Shown one piece after another: positions 53,658-62,368 of a stretch of 64,000 nucleotides of DNA; position 1 is the first letter of the stretch; every line of letters starts with the position of its first letter. The notes beneath the pieces are model-generated. The model made no database searches, was not told the origin of the DNA, and saw only the letters and a list, made by a program, of their open reading frames with translations. A program made the translations under genes and the position numbers. Origin of the DNA: Streptomyces ruber (lineage in GTDB: Bacteria > Actinomycetota > Actinomycetes > Streptomycetales > Streptomycetaceae); NCBI RefSeq assembly GCF_014648075.1, contig NZ_BMQK01000004.1, positions 252,048-316,047 on the forward strand, given 5' to 3'.

Positions 53658-54047
53658 TCAGAAGAAGACCCCGCACCGCAGCAGCACGTTCGCGTACGGC
53701 CGCGCCTCCCCGGTGCGTACGACCAGCCGCGCGTCCGCCGACCGTTCCTTCAGGCGCTCGTGCGGGACCAGTTCCAGGGCGGGCAGGCGGGTCTCCAGCA
53801 GGGCCGCCGCCTCCGGATTCGCGTCCTGGACCTCGCGTGCGGCGGCCGCGCCCTCGACCACGAGCTCGTCGAGCAGACCGTCCAGCACCTCGGCGAAGGA
53901 CGGCACCCCGGCACGGAAGGCGAGGTCGACCACGCGCGGGCCCGCCGGTATCGGCATGCCCGCGTCGCAGACCAGCACCTCGTGCCCGTGGCCGAGTTCG
54001 GCGAGGGCGCCCGACAGATGGCGGTTCAGGATTCCGGACCTCCTCAC
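53658..54047 (-). CDS. rbsD: D-ribose pyranase
   Basis: Interconverts beta-pyranose and furanose forms of ribose so that ribokinase can use it. 129 residues, close to the family length. Landmarks are ILNRHLSGALAELGHGHEVLVCDAGMPIP (active-site His and Asp), VVDLAFRAGVPSF and ARPYANVLLRCGV with the conserved Tyr. The GTG at 54047 overlaps the rbsK stop in GTGA, so translation is coupled. It is the last gene of the rbs operon and is followed by a palindromic terminator. Confidence 0.93.
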   Translation of the reverse strand: MRRSGILNRHLSGALAELGHGHEVLVCDAGMPIPAGPRVVDLAFRAGVPSFAEVLDGLLDELVVEGAAAAREVQDANPEAAALLETRLPALELVPHERLKERSADARLVVRTGEARPYANVLLRCGVFF

Positions 54048-54955
54048 AGCGCCGCGACCTCCTCGGCGGTGGGGAACGACTCCTGGGCCCCGGCCCGGGT
54101 GACGGCGGCGGCCCCGACCCGGGCGGCGTACGCGGCGGCCTCGGCGAGCGGCTCGCCCTGCCCGAGCCTCCACGCCAGCGCGGCGGTGAACGCGTCCCCG
54201 GCCCCGGTCGTGTCCACGGCGTCCACCTTCACCGCGGGCACCCGTACGGTGCCCGCGGCCGACGCCACCAGCGCGCCCTCCGCGCCCAGCGTGACGACCA
54301 CGGACCGCGGGCCGAGCCCCAGCAGTGCCCGCGCCCAGTCCTCCGGGGCGCCCTGAAGATCACCCCCGACGATGACCCGCGCCTCGTGCTCGTTGACGAT
54401 CAGCGGGTCGCAGGCCGCGAGGACCTCCTCCGGCAGGGGCCGGGGCGGCGAGGGGTTGAGCACCAGACGCGTCGTGCCGTCCGGCAGGTCCCGTACGGCC
54501 CTCGCCACCTCCGCGACCGACTCCAGCGGGATCTCCAGCTGGGTGGAGACCACCCGGGAGGAGCGCAGCAGACCGGCCGCCGCCCGGACGTCCTCCGGGG
54601 TGAGGCGGAAGTTGGCGCCCGGCGACACCACGATGCTGTTGTCCCCGGACGGGTCGACCGTGATCAGCGCGACCCCGGTGGGCGCCCCGCCGACCAGCAC
54701 ACCGGAGGTGTCGACGCCCGCGTCCCGCTGCGAGTCCAGGAGCAGCCGCCCGTGCGCGTCGTCGCCCACCCGGGCCAGCAGGGCCGTACGGGCCCCGAGC
54801 CGGGCGGCGGCCACCGCCTGGTTGGCGCCCTTGCCGCCCGGGTGGACGGCCAGGTCGGAGCCGAGCACGGTCTCCCCGGCCGCGGGCCGCCGTTCGACCC
54901 CGATCACCAGGTCGGCGTTGGCCGACCCCACGACCAGCAGGTCGTAGTCGTACAT
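54044..54955 (-). CDS. rbsK: Ribokinase
   Basis: Phosphorylates ribose to ribose-5-phosphate with ATP. 303 residues, PfkB family. The first signature is GGKGANQAVAAARLG (about 41-55), and the anion hole and catalytic base are in DAVDTTGAGDAFTAALAW (Asp of TGAGD). NEHEAR marks the nucleotide region. It lies between the transporter and rbsD on the same strand, with a 52-base gap from the fused transporter and a GTGA overlap with rbsD. Confidence 0.95.
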   Translation of the reverse strand: MYDYDLLVVGSANADLVIGVERRPAAGETVLGSDLAVHPGGKGANQAVAAARLGARTALLARVGDDAHGRLLLDSQRDAGVDTSGVLVGGAPTGVALITVDPSGDNSIVVSPGANFRLTPEDVRAAAGLLRSSRVVSTQLEIPLESVAEVARAVRDLPDGTTRLVLNPSPPRPLPEEVLAACDPLIVNEHEARVIVGGDLQGAPEDWARALLGLGPRSVVVTLGAEGALVASAAGTVRVPAVKVDAVDTTGAGDAFTAALAWRLGQGEPLAEAAAYAARVGAAAVTRAGAQESFPTAEEVAAL

Positions 54956-55007
54956 GAACTGTCTCCCTTGTGAGGTGAGGTGGCGCGTACGTCCCGGACG
55001 GCGGACG

Positions 55008-56960
55008 TCAGCCGGTGAAACCGGCCACGTTCTCCGCCGTGACCACCTTCACCGGAACCATCACCGTCTCGTCGAGCTCCTCGCCGTCGGCGGCCTTCAG
55101 CGCGTTGCGGACGGCGATCCGGCCGAGCTCGGACGGCTGCTGGGCGACCGACGCGTACAGCGTGCCGTCCGCGACCGCCTTCAGTCCGTCGGGCGTGCCG
55201 TCGAAGCCGATGACGGCGACGGACTTCCCGGCCTTCGCGCCCAGCGCCTTGACCGCGCCGAGGGCCATCTCGTCGTTCTCGGCGAAGACACCGTCGATGT
55301 CGGGGTGGGCCTGGAGCAGGTTCGTCATCACGTCGAGGCCCTTGGTGCGGTCGAAGTCCGCGGGCTGCTTGGCGACCACCTTGATGCCCGGGTAGGCCTT
55401 CAGGCCCTCGGCGAAGCCCGCGCCGCGCTCACGGCTGGCGGAGGTGCCCGCCTGGCCCTGGAGGATGACGATGGTGCCCTTGCCGCCCAGCTTCTCCGCC
55501 AGCGCCTCGGCGCCGAGCCGGCCGCCCTCCACGTTGTCGGAGGCGACGAGCGCGGCCGTGTCCGCCTTGTTGACGCCGCGGTCGACGCCCACGACGGGGA
55601 TCTCCGCCTTGTTCGCGCCGCGCACCGCCGGCCCGGCCGCGTCGGAGTCCACCGGGTTGACGACGATCGCGCCGACGCCCGAGCTGGTGAAGTTCTGGAG
55701 CTGGTTGGCCTGCTGGGAGGCGTCGTTCTGCGCGTCGGTGACCGTCAGGTCGGCGCCGAGCTTGTCGGCCTCCTCCTGCGCGCCCTCCCTGATCTGCACG
55801 AAGAAGGGGTTGTTGAGGGTGGACAGGGACAGGCCGATCCGCTCGGACTTACCGGTGGAGGAGCCGCTGTGCAGGAAGGACATGGCGCCCACGATCGCCG
55901 CGGCGACCACCGCCGCGAGTACGTACGTGACCGCCTGCTTCCGCCTGCCGCCGGGCGTACCGGCCCCGGCCGCCGCCGGCGTCGCCCCCGCCTTGCGCCG
56001 CACCGTGTCCAGCAGCACCGCCAGCGCGATCACGACACCGATGACGACCTGCTGCCAGAACGCGGACACGGACAGGAGGTTGAGCCCGTTGCGCAGCACC
56101 GCCAGGATCAGCGCGCCGATCAGCGTCCCGGACGCCTTGCCGGTGCCGCCCGCGAGCGAGGCGCCGCCGATGACGACCGCGGCGATCGCGTCCAGTTCGT
56201 AGCCCTGCGCGGCCTGCGGCTGCGCGGACGAGAGGCGGGAGGCGAGGACGATGCCCGCGGCGGCGGCGAACAGCCCGGACAGCGCGTAGATGACGAGCTT
56301 CTGCCGCTTGACCCGGAGGCCGGACAGCCGGGCCGCCTCCTCGTTGCCACCGATCGCGTACATGGCGCGGCCGATGTACGTACGGCCCAGGACCACGGCC
56401 GTGATCACACCCATGACGATCATCACCAGGACGGGCACCGGCAGCCAGCCGCCGAGCGTGTCACCGAGGTGCGAGACCGAGTCGGGGAACGCGATCGGGC
56501 TGCCCTGCGAGATCACCAGCGACAGACCGCGGCCCACCGACAGCATGGCGAGCGTGGCGATGAACGGCGGGAGCTTCCCGTACGAGATCAGCACGCCGTT
56601 GACCAGGCCGCAGGCGATGCCGGTCGCCACCGCCAGGATCACGGCCAGCCAGACGGGGACGCCCTCCGACGTGGCGCTCCAGGCGAGGACGGTGGCCGAC
56701 AGCGCGGCGACCGAACCGACCGACAGGTCGATGCCAGCGGAGACGATCACGAAGGTGACGCCGAAGGCGAGGATGGCGGTCACGGCCGCCTGGACGCCGA
56801 TGTTCAGCAGGTTGTCCGCCGTCAGGAAGTCGCCGGACAGCGCCGACATCGCGATGACGAGGACGATGAGCGCGGTCAGCGCGCCGTTGTCGAGCAGCAG
56901 GCGGCGAAGCCCCGAGGCGCCGGTCGCGCCCGTCGTGCTCTTGAGCGTGTCAGCGGCCAC
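55008..56960 (-). CDS. Fused ribose ABC permease and substrate-binding protein (RbsC-RbsB)
   Basis: 650 residues in two parts. Residues about 1-325 form the RbsC-type permease (GIDLSVGSVAALSA, PPFIATLAMLSVGRGL and the coupling-helix region GGNEEAARLSGLRVKRQK), with about nine hydrophobic segments. A further hydrophobic segment (YVLAAVVAAAIVGAMSFL, about 340-360) leads to a periplasmic-binding domain (about 370-650: IGLSLSTLNNPFFVQIREG, VDRGVNKADT, FAENDEMALGAVKAL, VIGFDGTPDGLKAV). The binding protein is thus tethered to the membrane and lacks its own lipobox. The GTG start overlaps rbsA by 11 bases. In S. coelicolor a gene at this place is likewise described as bifunctional. Confidence 0.92.
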   Translation of the reverse strand: MAADTLKSTTGATGASGLRRLLLDNGALTALIVLVIAMSALSGDFLTADNLLNIGVQAAVTAILAFGVTFVIVSAGIDLSVGSVAALSATVLAWSATSEGVPVWLAVILAVATGIACGLVNGVLISYGKLPPFIATLAMLSVGRGLSLVISQGSPIAFPDSVSHLGDTLGGWLPVPVLVMIVMGVITAVVLGRTYIGRAMYAIGGNEEAARLSGLRVKRQKLVIYALSGLFAAAAGIVLASRLSSAQPQAAQGYELDAIAAVVIGGASLAGGTGKASGTLIGALILAVLRNGLNLLSVSAFWQQVVIGVVIALAVLLDTVRRKAGATPAAAGAGTPGGRRKQAVTYVLAAVVAAAIVGAMSFLHSGSSTGKSERIGLSLSTLNNPFFVQIREGAQEEADKLGADLTVTDAQNDASQQANQLQNFTSSGVGAIVVNPVDSDAAGPAVRGANKAEIPVVGVDRGVNKADTAALVASDNVEGGRLGAEALAEKLGGKGTIVILQGQAGTSASRERGAGFAEGLKAYPGIKVVAKQPADFDRTKGLDVMTNLLQAHPDIDGVFAENDEMALGAVKALGAKAGKSVAVIGFDGTPDGLKAVADGTLYASVAQQPSELGRIAVRNALKAADGEELDETVMVPVKVVTAENVAGFTG

Positions 56961-58563
56961 GGGGGGCCTCCACTTCGGTCACGGAGTCAGTAGTAGGAGT
57001 GGTAGTGGTGGTGGGCGTGCTGACGGCGAGCGCCATCACGGCATCCTGGGTGGCCTCGGCGGCGGGCAGCTCGCCCGCGATCCGCCCCTGGGCCATGACC
57101 AGCACCCGGTCGCTCATGCCGAGCACCTCGGGCAGATCGCTGGAGATCATCAGGACGGCGGCCCCGGCGGCCGTCAGCTCGTTGATCAGCTGGTAGATCT
57201 CGACCTTGGCGCCGACGTCGATGCCGCGCGTCGGCTCGTCGAGGACGAGGATCCTGGTGTCGGCGAGCAGCCACTTGCCGATGACGACCTTCTGCTGGTT
57301 GCCGCCGGACAGGGTGCGCACGTGCTGGTGGAGCCCGGCCATGCGGACGCCGAGCTGCCCGGCGACCCGGGCCGCGGCCTCCCGCTGCCCCTTGAGGTCG
57401 ACGAACCCGCCCCGGGTCGCCCCGCGCAGGGTGACCAGGCCCAGGTTCTCGGCGACGGAGGCGTCCAGGACGAGGCCCTGGCCCTTGCGGTCCTCGGGCA
57501 CGAGCCCGATGCCGGCCTCCATGGCCGCGTTCACGTCGTGGCGGCGCAGTGCGCTGCCCGCGACCTCGACCGTCCCCTTGTCGTAGGGGTCGGCGCCGAA
57601 GACCGCGCGGACGACCTCCGTACGGCCGGCCCCCACGAGGCCCGCGATGCCGACGACCTCTCCGGCCCGCACCTCGAAGCTCACGTCGTGGAAGACGCCG
57701 TCGCGGGTGAGGCCCTCGACCTTGAGCAACACCTCGCCCGCCGCCGCACGTTCACGGGGGTACTGCTGCTCGATGGAGCGGCCCACCATGAGACGGACGA
57801 GCTCGTCCTCGGGCGTGGCGGCGGGCACCCGGCCGACGCTCCTGCCGTCCCGGATGACCGTGACGCGGTCGCCCAGGGCGGCGATCTCCTCCAGGTGGTG
57901 CGTGATGAAGACGATGCCGACGCCGTCCTCGCGCAGCCGGCGCACGATCGTGAAGAGCTTCTCGACCTCCTCCGAGGTCAGTACGGCGGTCGGCTCGTCC
58001 ATGATCAGCACGCGCGCGTCCAGGCTCAGCGCCTTGGCGATCTCCACCATCTGGAGCCGGGCGATGCCGAGTTCGCGCACCCGCGCGCGGGGGGACACCC
58101 GCACGCCGACGCGCTCCAGCAGCGTGGCCGCCTCGGCCTCCATCCGCTTGCGGTCGATCATCCCGAACCGGCGCGGCTGTCGGCCCAGGAAGATGTTCTC
58201 GGCGACCGTGAGATCGGGGACCAGGTTGAACTCCTGGTAGATCGTGGCGATCCCGAGGCGCTCGGAGTCCTGCGCGTTCTGGATGCGCACCTCCTCGCCG
58301 TCGACGAGGATCCGCCCGGCGTCGGGGCGGTGGGCACCGGACAGCATCTTGATCAGCGTGCTCTTGCCCGCGCCGTTCTCGCCCAGCAGGACGTGCACCT
58401 CGCCGCGGCGCAGCTCGAAGTCGACACCGTCGAGCGCGACCACACCGGGGAAGGCCTTGCGGATGCCTTCGATGCGCAGCAGCTCACTGTGCGGGGCGCC
58501 GGCGCGCGGGGCGTCGGCGCGCGGCGGTCCGTCGTCGCGCGGGACCTCGTCGGGGTCGGACAC
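56950..58563 (-). CDS. rbsA: Ribose ABC transporter ATP-binding protein
   Basis: 537 residues, sugar-type tandem ATPase. NBD1 has Walker A GENGAGKST, a signature-like region around ELGIARLQMVEIAKAL and Walker B LIMDEPTA. NBD2 has the degenerate Walker A GLVGAGRTEV normal for this family, signature LSGGNQQK and Walker B LVLDEPTRGID. Extra features are an acidic, Pro/Ala-rich N-terminal extension of about 25 residues and a Thr-rich tail (TPTTTTTPTTDS). It powers the fused permease encoded immediately downstream, overlapping by 11 bases. Confidence 0.94.
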   Translation of the reverse strand: MSDPDEVPRDDGPPRADAPRAGAPHSELLRIEGIRKAFPGVVALDGVDFELRRGEVHVLLGENGAGKSTLIKMLSGAHRPDAGRILVDGEEVRIQNAQDSERLGIATIYQEFNLVPDLTVAENIFLGRQPRRFGMIDRKRMEAEAATLLERVGVRVSPRARVRELGIARLQMVEIAKALSLDARVLIMDEPTAVLTSEEVEKLFTIVRRLREDGVGIVFITHHLEEIAALGDRVTVIRDGRSVGRVPAATPEDELVRLMVGRSIEQQYPRERAAAGEVLLKVEGLTRDGVFHDVSFEVRAGEVVGIAGLVGAGRTEVVRAVFGADPYDKGTVEVAGSALRRHDVNAAMEAGIGLVPEDRKGQGLVLDASVAENLGLVTLRGATRGGFVDLKGQREAAARVAGQLGVRMAGLHQHVRTLSGGNQQKVVIGKWLLADTRILVLDEPTRGIDVGAKVEIYQLINELTAAGAAVLMISSDLPEVLGMSDRVLVMAQGRIAGELPAAEATQDAVMALAVSTPTTTTTPTTDSVTEVEAPRGR

Positions 58564-58620
58564 GTCGTACTCCTTCGTACGGGGCTGTGCGGGGGTTGTG
58601 CGGTGATGGGGGAGGAGGGG

Positions 58621-59622
58621 CTATGCGGGGGCCGGCTCGCCGCACGAGCGGCGTACGACGAGCCGGGCGGGCAGGGTGACGGACTCCGGGTGACGTCCCT
58701 CGATGCGGTCGACCAGGGCGCGTACGGCGGCCCGGCCCAGCTCGCCCGTCGGCTGGGCGACCGCGGTGATCGGCGGGTCGGTGTGCACGAACCACGGGAT
58801 GTCGTCGAAGGCCGCGAGCGCGATGTCGTCGGGAACCCGCATCCCGCGCGCGCGGATGGCGTCCAGCGCGCCGAGCGCCATCAGGTTGTCGGCGGCGAAG
58901 ACGGCGTCGGGCGGCTCGGGCGACTCCAGGAACCGTTCGGTGACCCGGCGCCCGCTCCCGGCCTGGAAGTCGCCCTGGCCGATGCGGGCGTCGGGCAGGT
59001 CGAGACCGTACGCGGCGAGCGCCTCCCGGAACGCCTCCACGCGCTCCCGGCCGGTCGTGGTCGCCGCCGGACCCGCGATGATCGCGAGCCGCCGGTGCCC
59101 GAGCCCGTGCAGGTGTGCCACCAGGTCCCGTACGGCCGCCCGCCCGTCCGACCGGACCACCGGCACGTCCACGCCCGGGATCCACCGGTCCACGAAGACC
59201 ATCGGTGTTCCCGCGCGCGCGGCGTCCAGCATCAGCGGGGAGCCGCCGTCGGTGGGGGAGACCAGGAGGCCGTCGATGCGGCGGTCCAGCAGGGTCCGTA
59301 CGTGGTGGTCCTGGAGGTCGGGCCGCTCGTCGGCGTTGCCGAAGACGACGCTGTAGCCGAGCGCGCGGGCCTCTTCCTCCACGGCGCGGGCCAGTTCGGT
59401 GAAGTACGGGTTGAGCACGTCGCTGATGACCAGGCCGAGGGCGCGGGTCTGGTCGGTGCGCAGGGAGCGGGCGACGGCGTTGGGGCGGTAGCCCAGGGTG
59501 TCGACGGCGGCCAGTACCCGCGCGCGTGCCTCCGGGCTGACCGACGGGTGGCCGTTCAGCACCCGGGACACCGTGGCGACGGAGACCCCCGCCTCGGCGG
59601 CGACATCCTTGATGCCCGCCAT
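58621..59622 (-). CDS. rbsR: LacI-family repressor of the ribose operon
   Basis: 333 residues. HTH and hinge at the N-terminus (IKDVAAEAGVSVATVSRVLNGHPSVSPEARARVL; hinge NAVARSL), then the ribose-binding-like core: LGLVISDVLNPYFTELARAVEEEA, DGLLVSPTDG, FVDRWIPGV, AVFAADNLMALGALDAIRARGMRVPDDIALAAFDDIPW. The ATG at 59622 was chosen because GAGGAGG stands 8 bases upstream; the GTG at 59631 overlaps that site. First gene of rbsR-A-CB-K-D. Two identical operators lie 25-62 bases upstream, so it should repress its own operon until ribose binds. Confidence 0.93.
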   Translation of the reverse strand: MAGIKDVAAEAGVSVATVSRVLNGHPSVSPEARARVLAAVDTLGYRPNAVARSLRTDQTRALGLVISDVLNPYFTELARAVEEEARALGYSVVFGNADERPDLQDHHVRTLLDRRIDGLLVSPTDGGSPLMLDAARAGTPMVFVDRWIPGVDVPVVRSDGRAAVRDLVAHLHGLGHRRLAIIAGPAATTTGRERVEAFREALAAYGLDLPDARIGQGDFQAGSGRRVTERFLESPEPPDAVFAADNLMALGALDAIRARGMRVPDDIALAAFDDIPWFVHTDPPITAVAQPTGELGRAAVRALVDRIEGRHPESVTLPARLVVRRSCGEPAPA

Positions 59623-59646
59623 CGGGATCACCTCCTCGTGAACCCG

Positions 59647-59684
59647 TGGAATCGATTACACGGACGATTGGAATCGATTACACG
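59647..59684 (-). promoter_or_regulatory. Tandem RbsR operators
   Basis: TGGAATCGATTACACG occurs at 59647-59662 and again, identical, at 59669-59684, centres 22 bases apart (about two helical turns). Each contains the symmetric AATCGATT core typical of LacI-family operators. They lie between the rbsR start and the divergent recD2 gene. Confidence 0.88.
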
Positions 59685-59798
59685 ACCGCGGGGCAAGAGT
59701 GCCGGGAGCGCCGAAACCTGATTGTGATGAAGTGAGCTCGAACGAGCGGTGGGGGGATGCCGCTCCGCGATGTCACACCTCGGCGGTAGCGTCGGATC

Positions 59799-62060
59799 AT
59801 GTCCAATCAGCAGGCGGGGAACGGGGCGCGACACCTGGCCGTACTCGAGGGAGTGCTGGAACGGATCACGTACGCCAACGAGGAGAACGGCTACACGGTC
59901 GCCCGCGTCGACACCGGCCGCGGCGCCGGTGACCTGCTCACGGTCGTCGGCGCGCTGCTCGGCGCCCAGGTCGGCGAGTCCCTGCGCATGGAGGGCCGCT
60001 GGGGCTCCCACCCGCAGTACGGCAAGCAGTTCATGGTGGAGAACTACACCACCGTCCTGCCCGCCACCGTCCAGGGCATCCGCCGCTACCTGGGCTCCGG
60101 CCTGGTCAAGGGCATCGGCCCGGTCTTCGCCGACCGCATCACCCGGCACTTCGGCCTGGACACGCTGCAGATCATCGAGGAGGAGCCGAAGCGCCTGATC
60201 GAGGTCCCCGGCCTCGGCCCCAAGCGCACCAAGAAGATCGCCGACGCCTGGGAGGAACAGAAGGCGATCAAGGAGGTCATGCTCTTCCTCCAGACCGTCG
60301 AGGTCTCCACCTCCATCGCGGTCCGCATCTACAAGAAGTACGGCGACGCCTCGATCTCCGTGGTCAAGAACCAGCCGTACCGCCTGGCGGCCGACGTCTG
60401 GGGCATCGGCTTCCTCACCGCCGACAGGATCGCCCAGTCCGTCGGCATCCCGCACGACAGCCCGGAGCGCGTCAAGGCCGGCCTGCAGTACGCCCTGTCG
60501 CAGTCCGCGGACCAGGGCCACTGCTACCTCCCGGAGGAGCGGCTCATCGCCGACGCCGTGAAGCTGCTCCAGGTGGACACGGGCCTGGTCATCGAGTGCC
60601 TCGCGGAACTCGCCGCGCCCCCGGAGGAGGGCGAGGAGCCGGGCGTCGTCCGCGAGAAGGTCCCCGGCCCCGACGGCGGCGACCCGGTGACGGCCGTCTA
60701 CCTGGTCCCCTTCCATCGCGCCGAACTCTCCCTCTCCGCCCAGCTCCTGCGCCTGCTGCGCACCGACGAGAACCGCATGCCCGGCTTCCGTGACGTCGCC
60801 TGGGACAAGGCGCTCGGCTGGCTGAAGGGGCGTACGGGCGTGGAGCTGGCGCCCGAGCAGGAGGCGGCGGTCCGGCTCGCGCTCACCGAGAAGGTCGCCG
60901 TGCTGACCGGCGGCCCCGGCTGCGGCAAGTCCTTCACGGTCCGCTCGATCGTCGAACTCGCCCGCGCGAAGAAGGCCAAGGTGGTGCTGGCCGCGCCCAC
61001 GGGCCGCGCCGCCAAGCGCCTCGCCGAGCTCACGGGCGCCGAGGCCTCCACGGTCCACCGCCTCCTGGAGCTGAAGCCGGGCGGAGACGCGGCCTACGAC
61101 CGGGACCGTCCCCTGGACGCGGACCTGGTGGTCGTCGACGAGGCGTCCATGCTCGACCTGCTCCTCGCCAACAAGCTGGTCAAGGCGGTGCCCCCGGGCG
61201 CCCACCTGCTCTTCGTCGGCGACGTCGACCAGCTCCCGAGCGTCGGCGCCGGCGAGGTGCTGCGCGACCTGCTGGCCGACGGCAGCCCGGTCCCGGCGGT
61301 CCGCCTCACCCGCGTCTTCCGCCAGGCCCAGCAGTCGGGAGTGGTCACCAACGCCCACCGGATCAACTCCGGGCAGCACCCGGTCACCGACGGCATGAAG
61401 GACTTCTTCCTCTTCGTGGAGGACGAGACGGAGGAGGCCGGCCGGCTCACCGTCGACGTGGCGGCCCGCCGCATCCCGGCGAAGTTCGGCCTCGACCCGC
61501 GCCGCGACGTCCAGGTCCTGGCCCCGATGCACCGGGGCCCCGCGGGCGCGGGCACCCTCAACGGCCTGCTCCAGCAGGCCATCACCCCGGCCCGCCCGGA
61601 CCTCCCCGAGAAGCGGTTCGGCGGCCGGGTCTTCCGCGTCGGCGACAAGGTCACCCAGATCCGCAACAACTACGAGAAGGGCGAGAACGGCGTCTTCAAC
61701 GGCACCGTCGGCGTGGTCACCGCCCTGGACCCGGTCGACCAGCGCCTGACCGTCCTGACCGACGAGGACGAGGAGGTGCCGTACGACTTCGACGAGCTGG
61801 ACGAGCTGGCGCACGCGTACGCGGTGACCATCCACCGCTCCCAGGGCAGCGAGTACCCGGCGGTGGTCGTCCCGGTCACCACGGGTGCCTGGATGATGCT
61901 CCAGCGCAACCTGCTCTACACGGCGGTGACCCGCGCCAAGAAGCTCGTCGTCCTCGTCGGCTCCCGCAGGGCGATCGGCCAGGCGGTCCGCACCATGTCG
62001 GCCGGGCGGCGCTGCACAGCGCTCGATTTCCGCCTCGCGCCCCGCTCGCTCGACGGCTGA
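59799..62060 (+). CDS. recD2: RecD2-type 5'-3' DNA helicase
   Basis: Superfamily 1B helicase found without RecBC partners, acting in DNA repair. 753 residues. The N-terminal part has an OB-like piece and tandem helix-hairpin-helix motifs (GSGLVKGIGPVFADRITRHFG, EVPGLGPKRTKKIADAW, AADVWGIGFLTADRIA), typical of RecD2 and absent in RecD. The motor has Walker A GGPGCGKS (371-378), DEASMLD (motif II), VGDVDQLPSVGAGEVL (motif III), TRVFRQA and the C-terminal AYAVTIHRSQGSEYPAVVVPV and NLLYTAVTRAKK. The ATG lies 6-7 bases after TAGCGT, so the message may be leaderless. Confidence 0.94.
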   Translation: MSNQQAGNGARHLAVLEGVLERITYANEENGYTVARVDTGRGAGDLLTVVGALLGAQVGESLRMEGRWGSHPQYGKQFMVENYTTVLPATVQGIRRYLGSGLVKGIGPVFADRITRHFGLDTLQIIEEEPKRLIEVPGLGPKRTKKIADAWEEQKAIKEVMLFLQTVEVSTSIAVRIYKKYGDASISVVKNQPYRLAADVWGIGFLTADRIAQSVGIPHDSPERVKAGLQYALSQSADQGHCYLPEERLIADAVKLLQVDTGLVIECLAELAAPPEEGEEPGVVREKVPGPDGGDPVTAVYLVPFHRAELSLSAQLLRLLRTDENRMPGFRDVAWDKALGWLKGRTGVELAPEQEAAVRLALTEKVAVLTGGPGCGKSFTVRSIVELARAKKAKVVLAAPTGRAAKRLAELTGAEASTVHRLLELKPGGDAAYDRDRPLDADLVVVDEASMLDLLLANKLVKAVPPGAHLLFVGDVDQLPSVGAGEVLRDLLADGSPVPAVRLTRVFRQAQQSGVVTNAHRINSGQHPVTDGMKDFFLFVEDETEEAGRLTVDVAARRIPAKFGLDPRRDVQVLAPMHRGPAGAGTLNGLLQQAITPARPDLPEKRFGGRVFRVGDKVTQIRNNYEKGENGVFNGTVGVVTALDPVDQRLTVLTDEDEEVPYDFDELDELAHAYAVTIHRSQGSEYPAVVVPVTTGAWMMLQRNLLYTAVTRAKKLVVLVGSRRAIGQAVRTMSAGRRCTALDFRLAPRSLDG

Positions 62061-62368
62061 GGACGTGCTCCGCGACAGGCCGGGTACCTGCTCCGGGAGA
62101 GGTGCGAGCGGCCCGGGAGAGCGGTCCGGAAGGGGCACGAAGAAGGTCCGGACGGCCCTCGGAAAAATTGATCGATCAATCCAGTCGGAAACGTCACACA
62201 GCACTTCCATGGCTGGAACGGAGCGGGCAGGATGGGCAGGCTGGCGGCACTGAGTGCCGCCAATGAGCCCAATGGTCGACCCCGAGTGCACTCTCCTGAG
62301 CCAAATGGGGGATGGTAGAGACAGTCAGGGCACCTCGAAGATGAGGAACTATGTCGGTGAGGGAAGAC
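62061..62368. promoter_or_regulatory. Citrate synthase upstream region with two palindromes
   Basis: 308 bases without a gene. It holds the perfect palindrome ATTGATCGATCAAT (62167-62180) and a hairpin with 10-bp perfect arms, TGGCGGCACT and AGTGCCGCCA, around one G (62242-62262). Either could be an operator for the citrate synthase gene. The promoter probably lies between 62262 and 62340. Confidence 0.5.
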
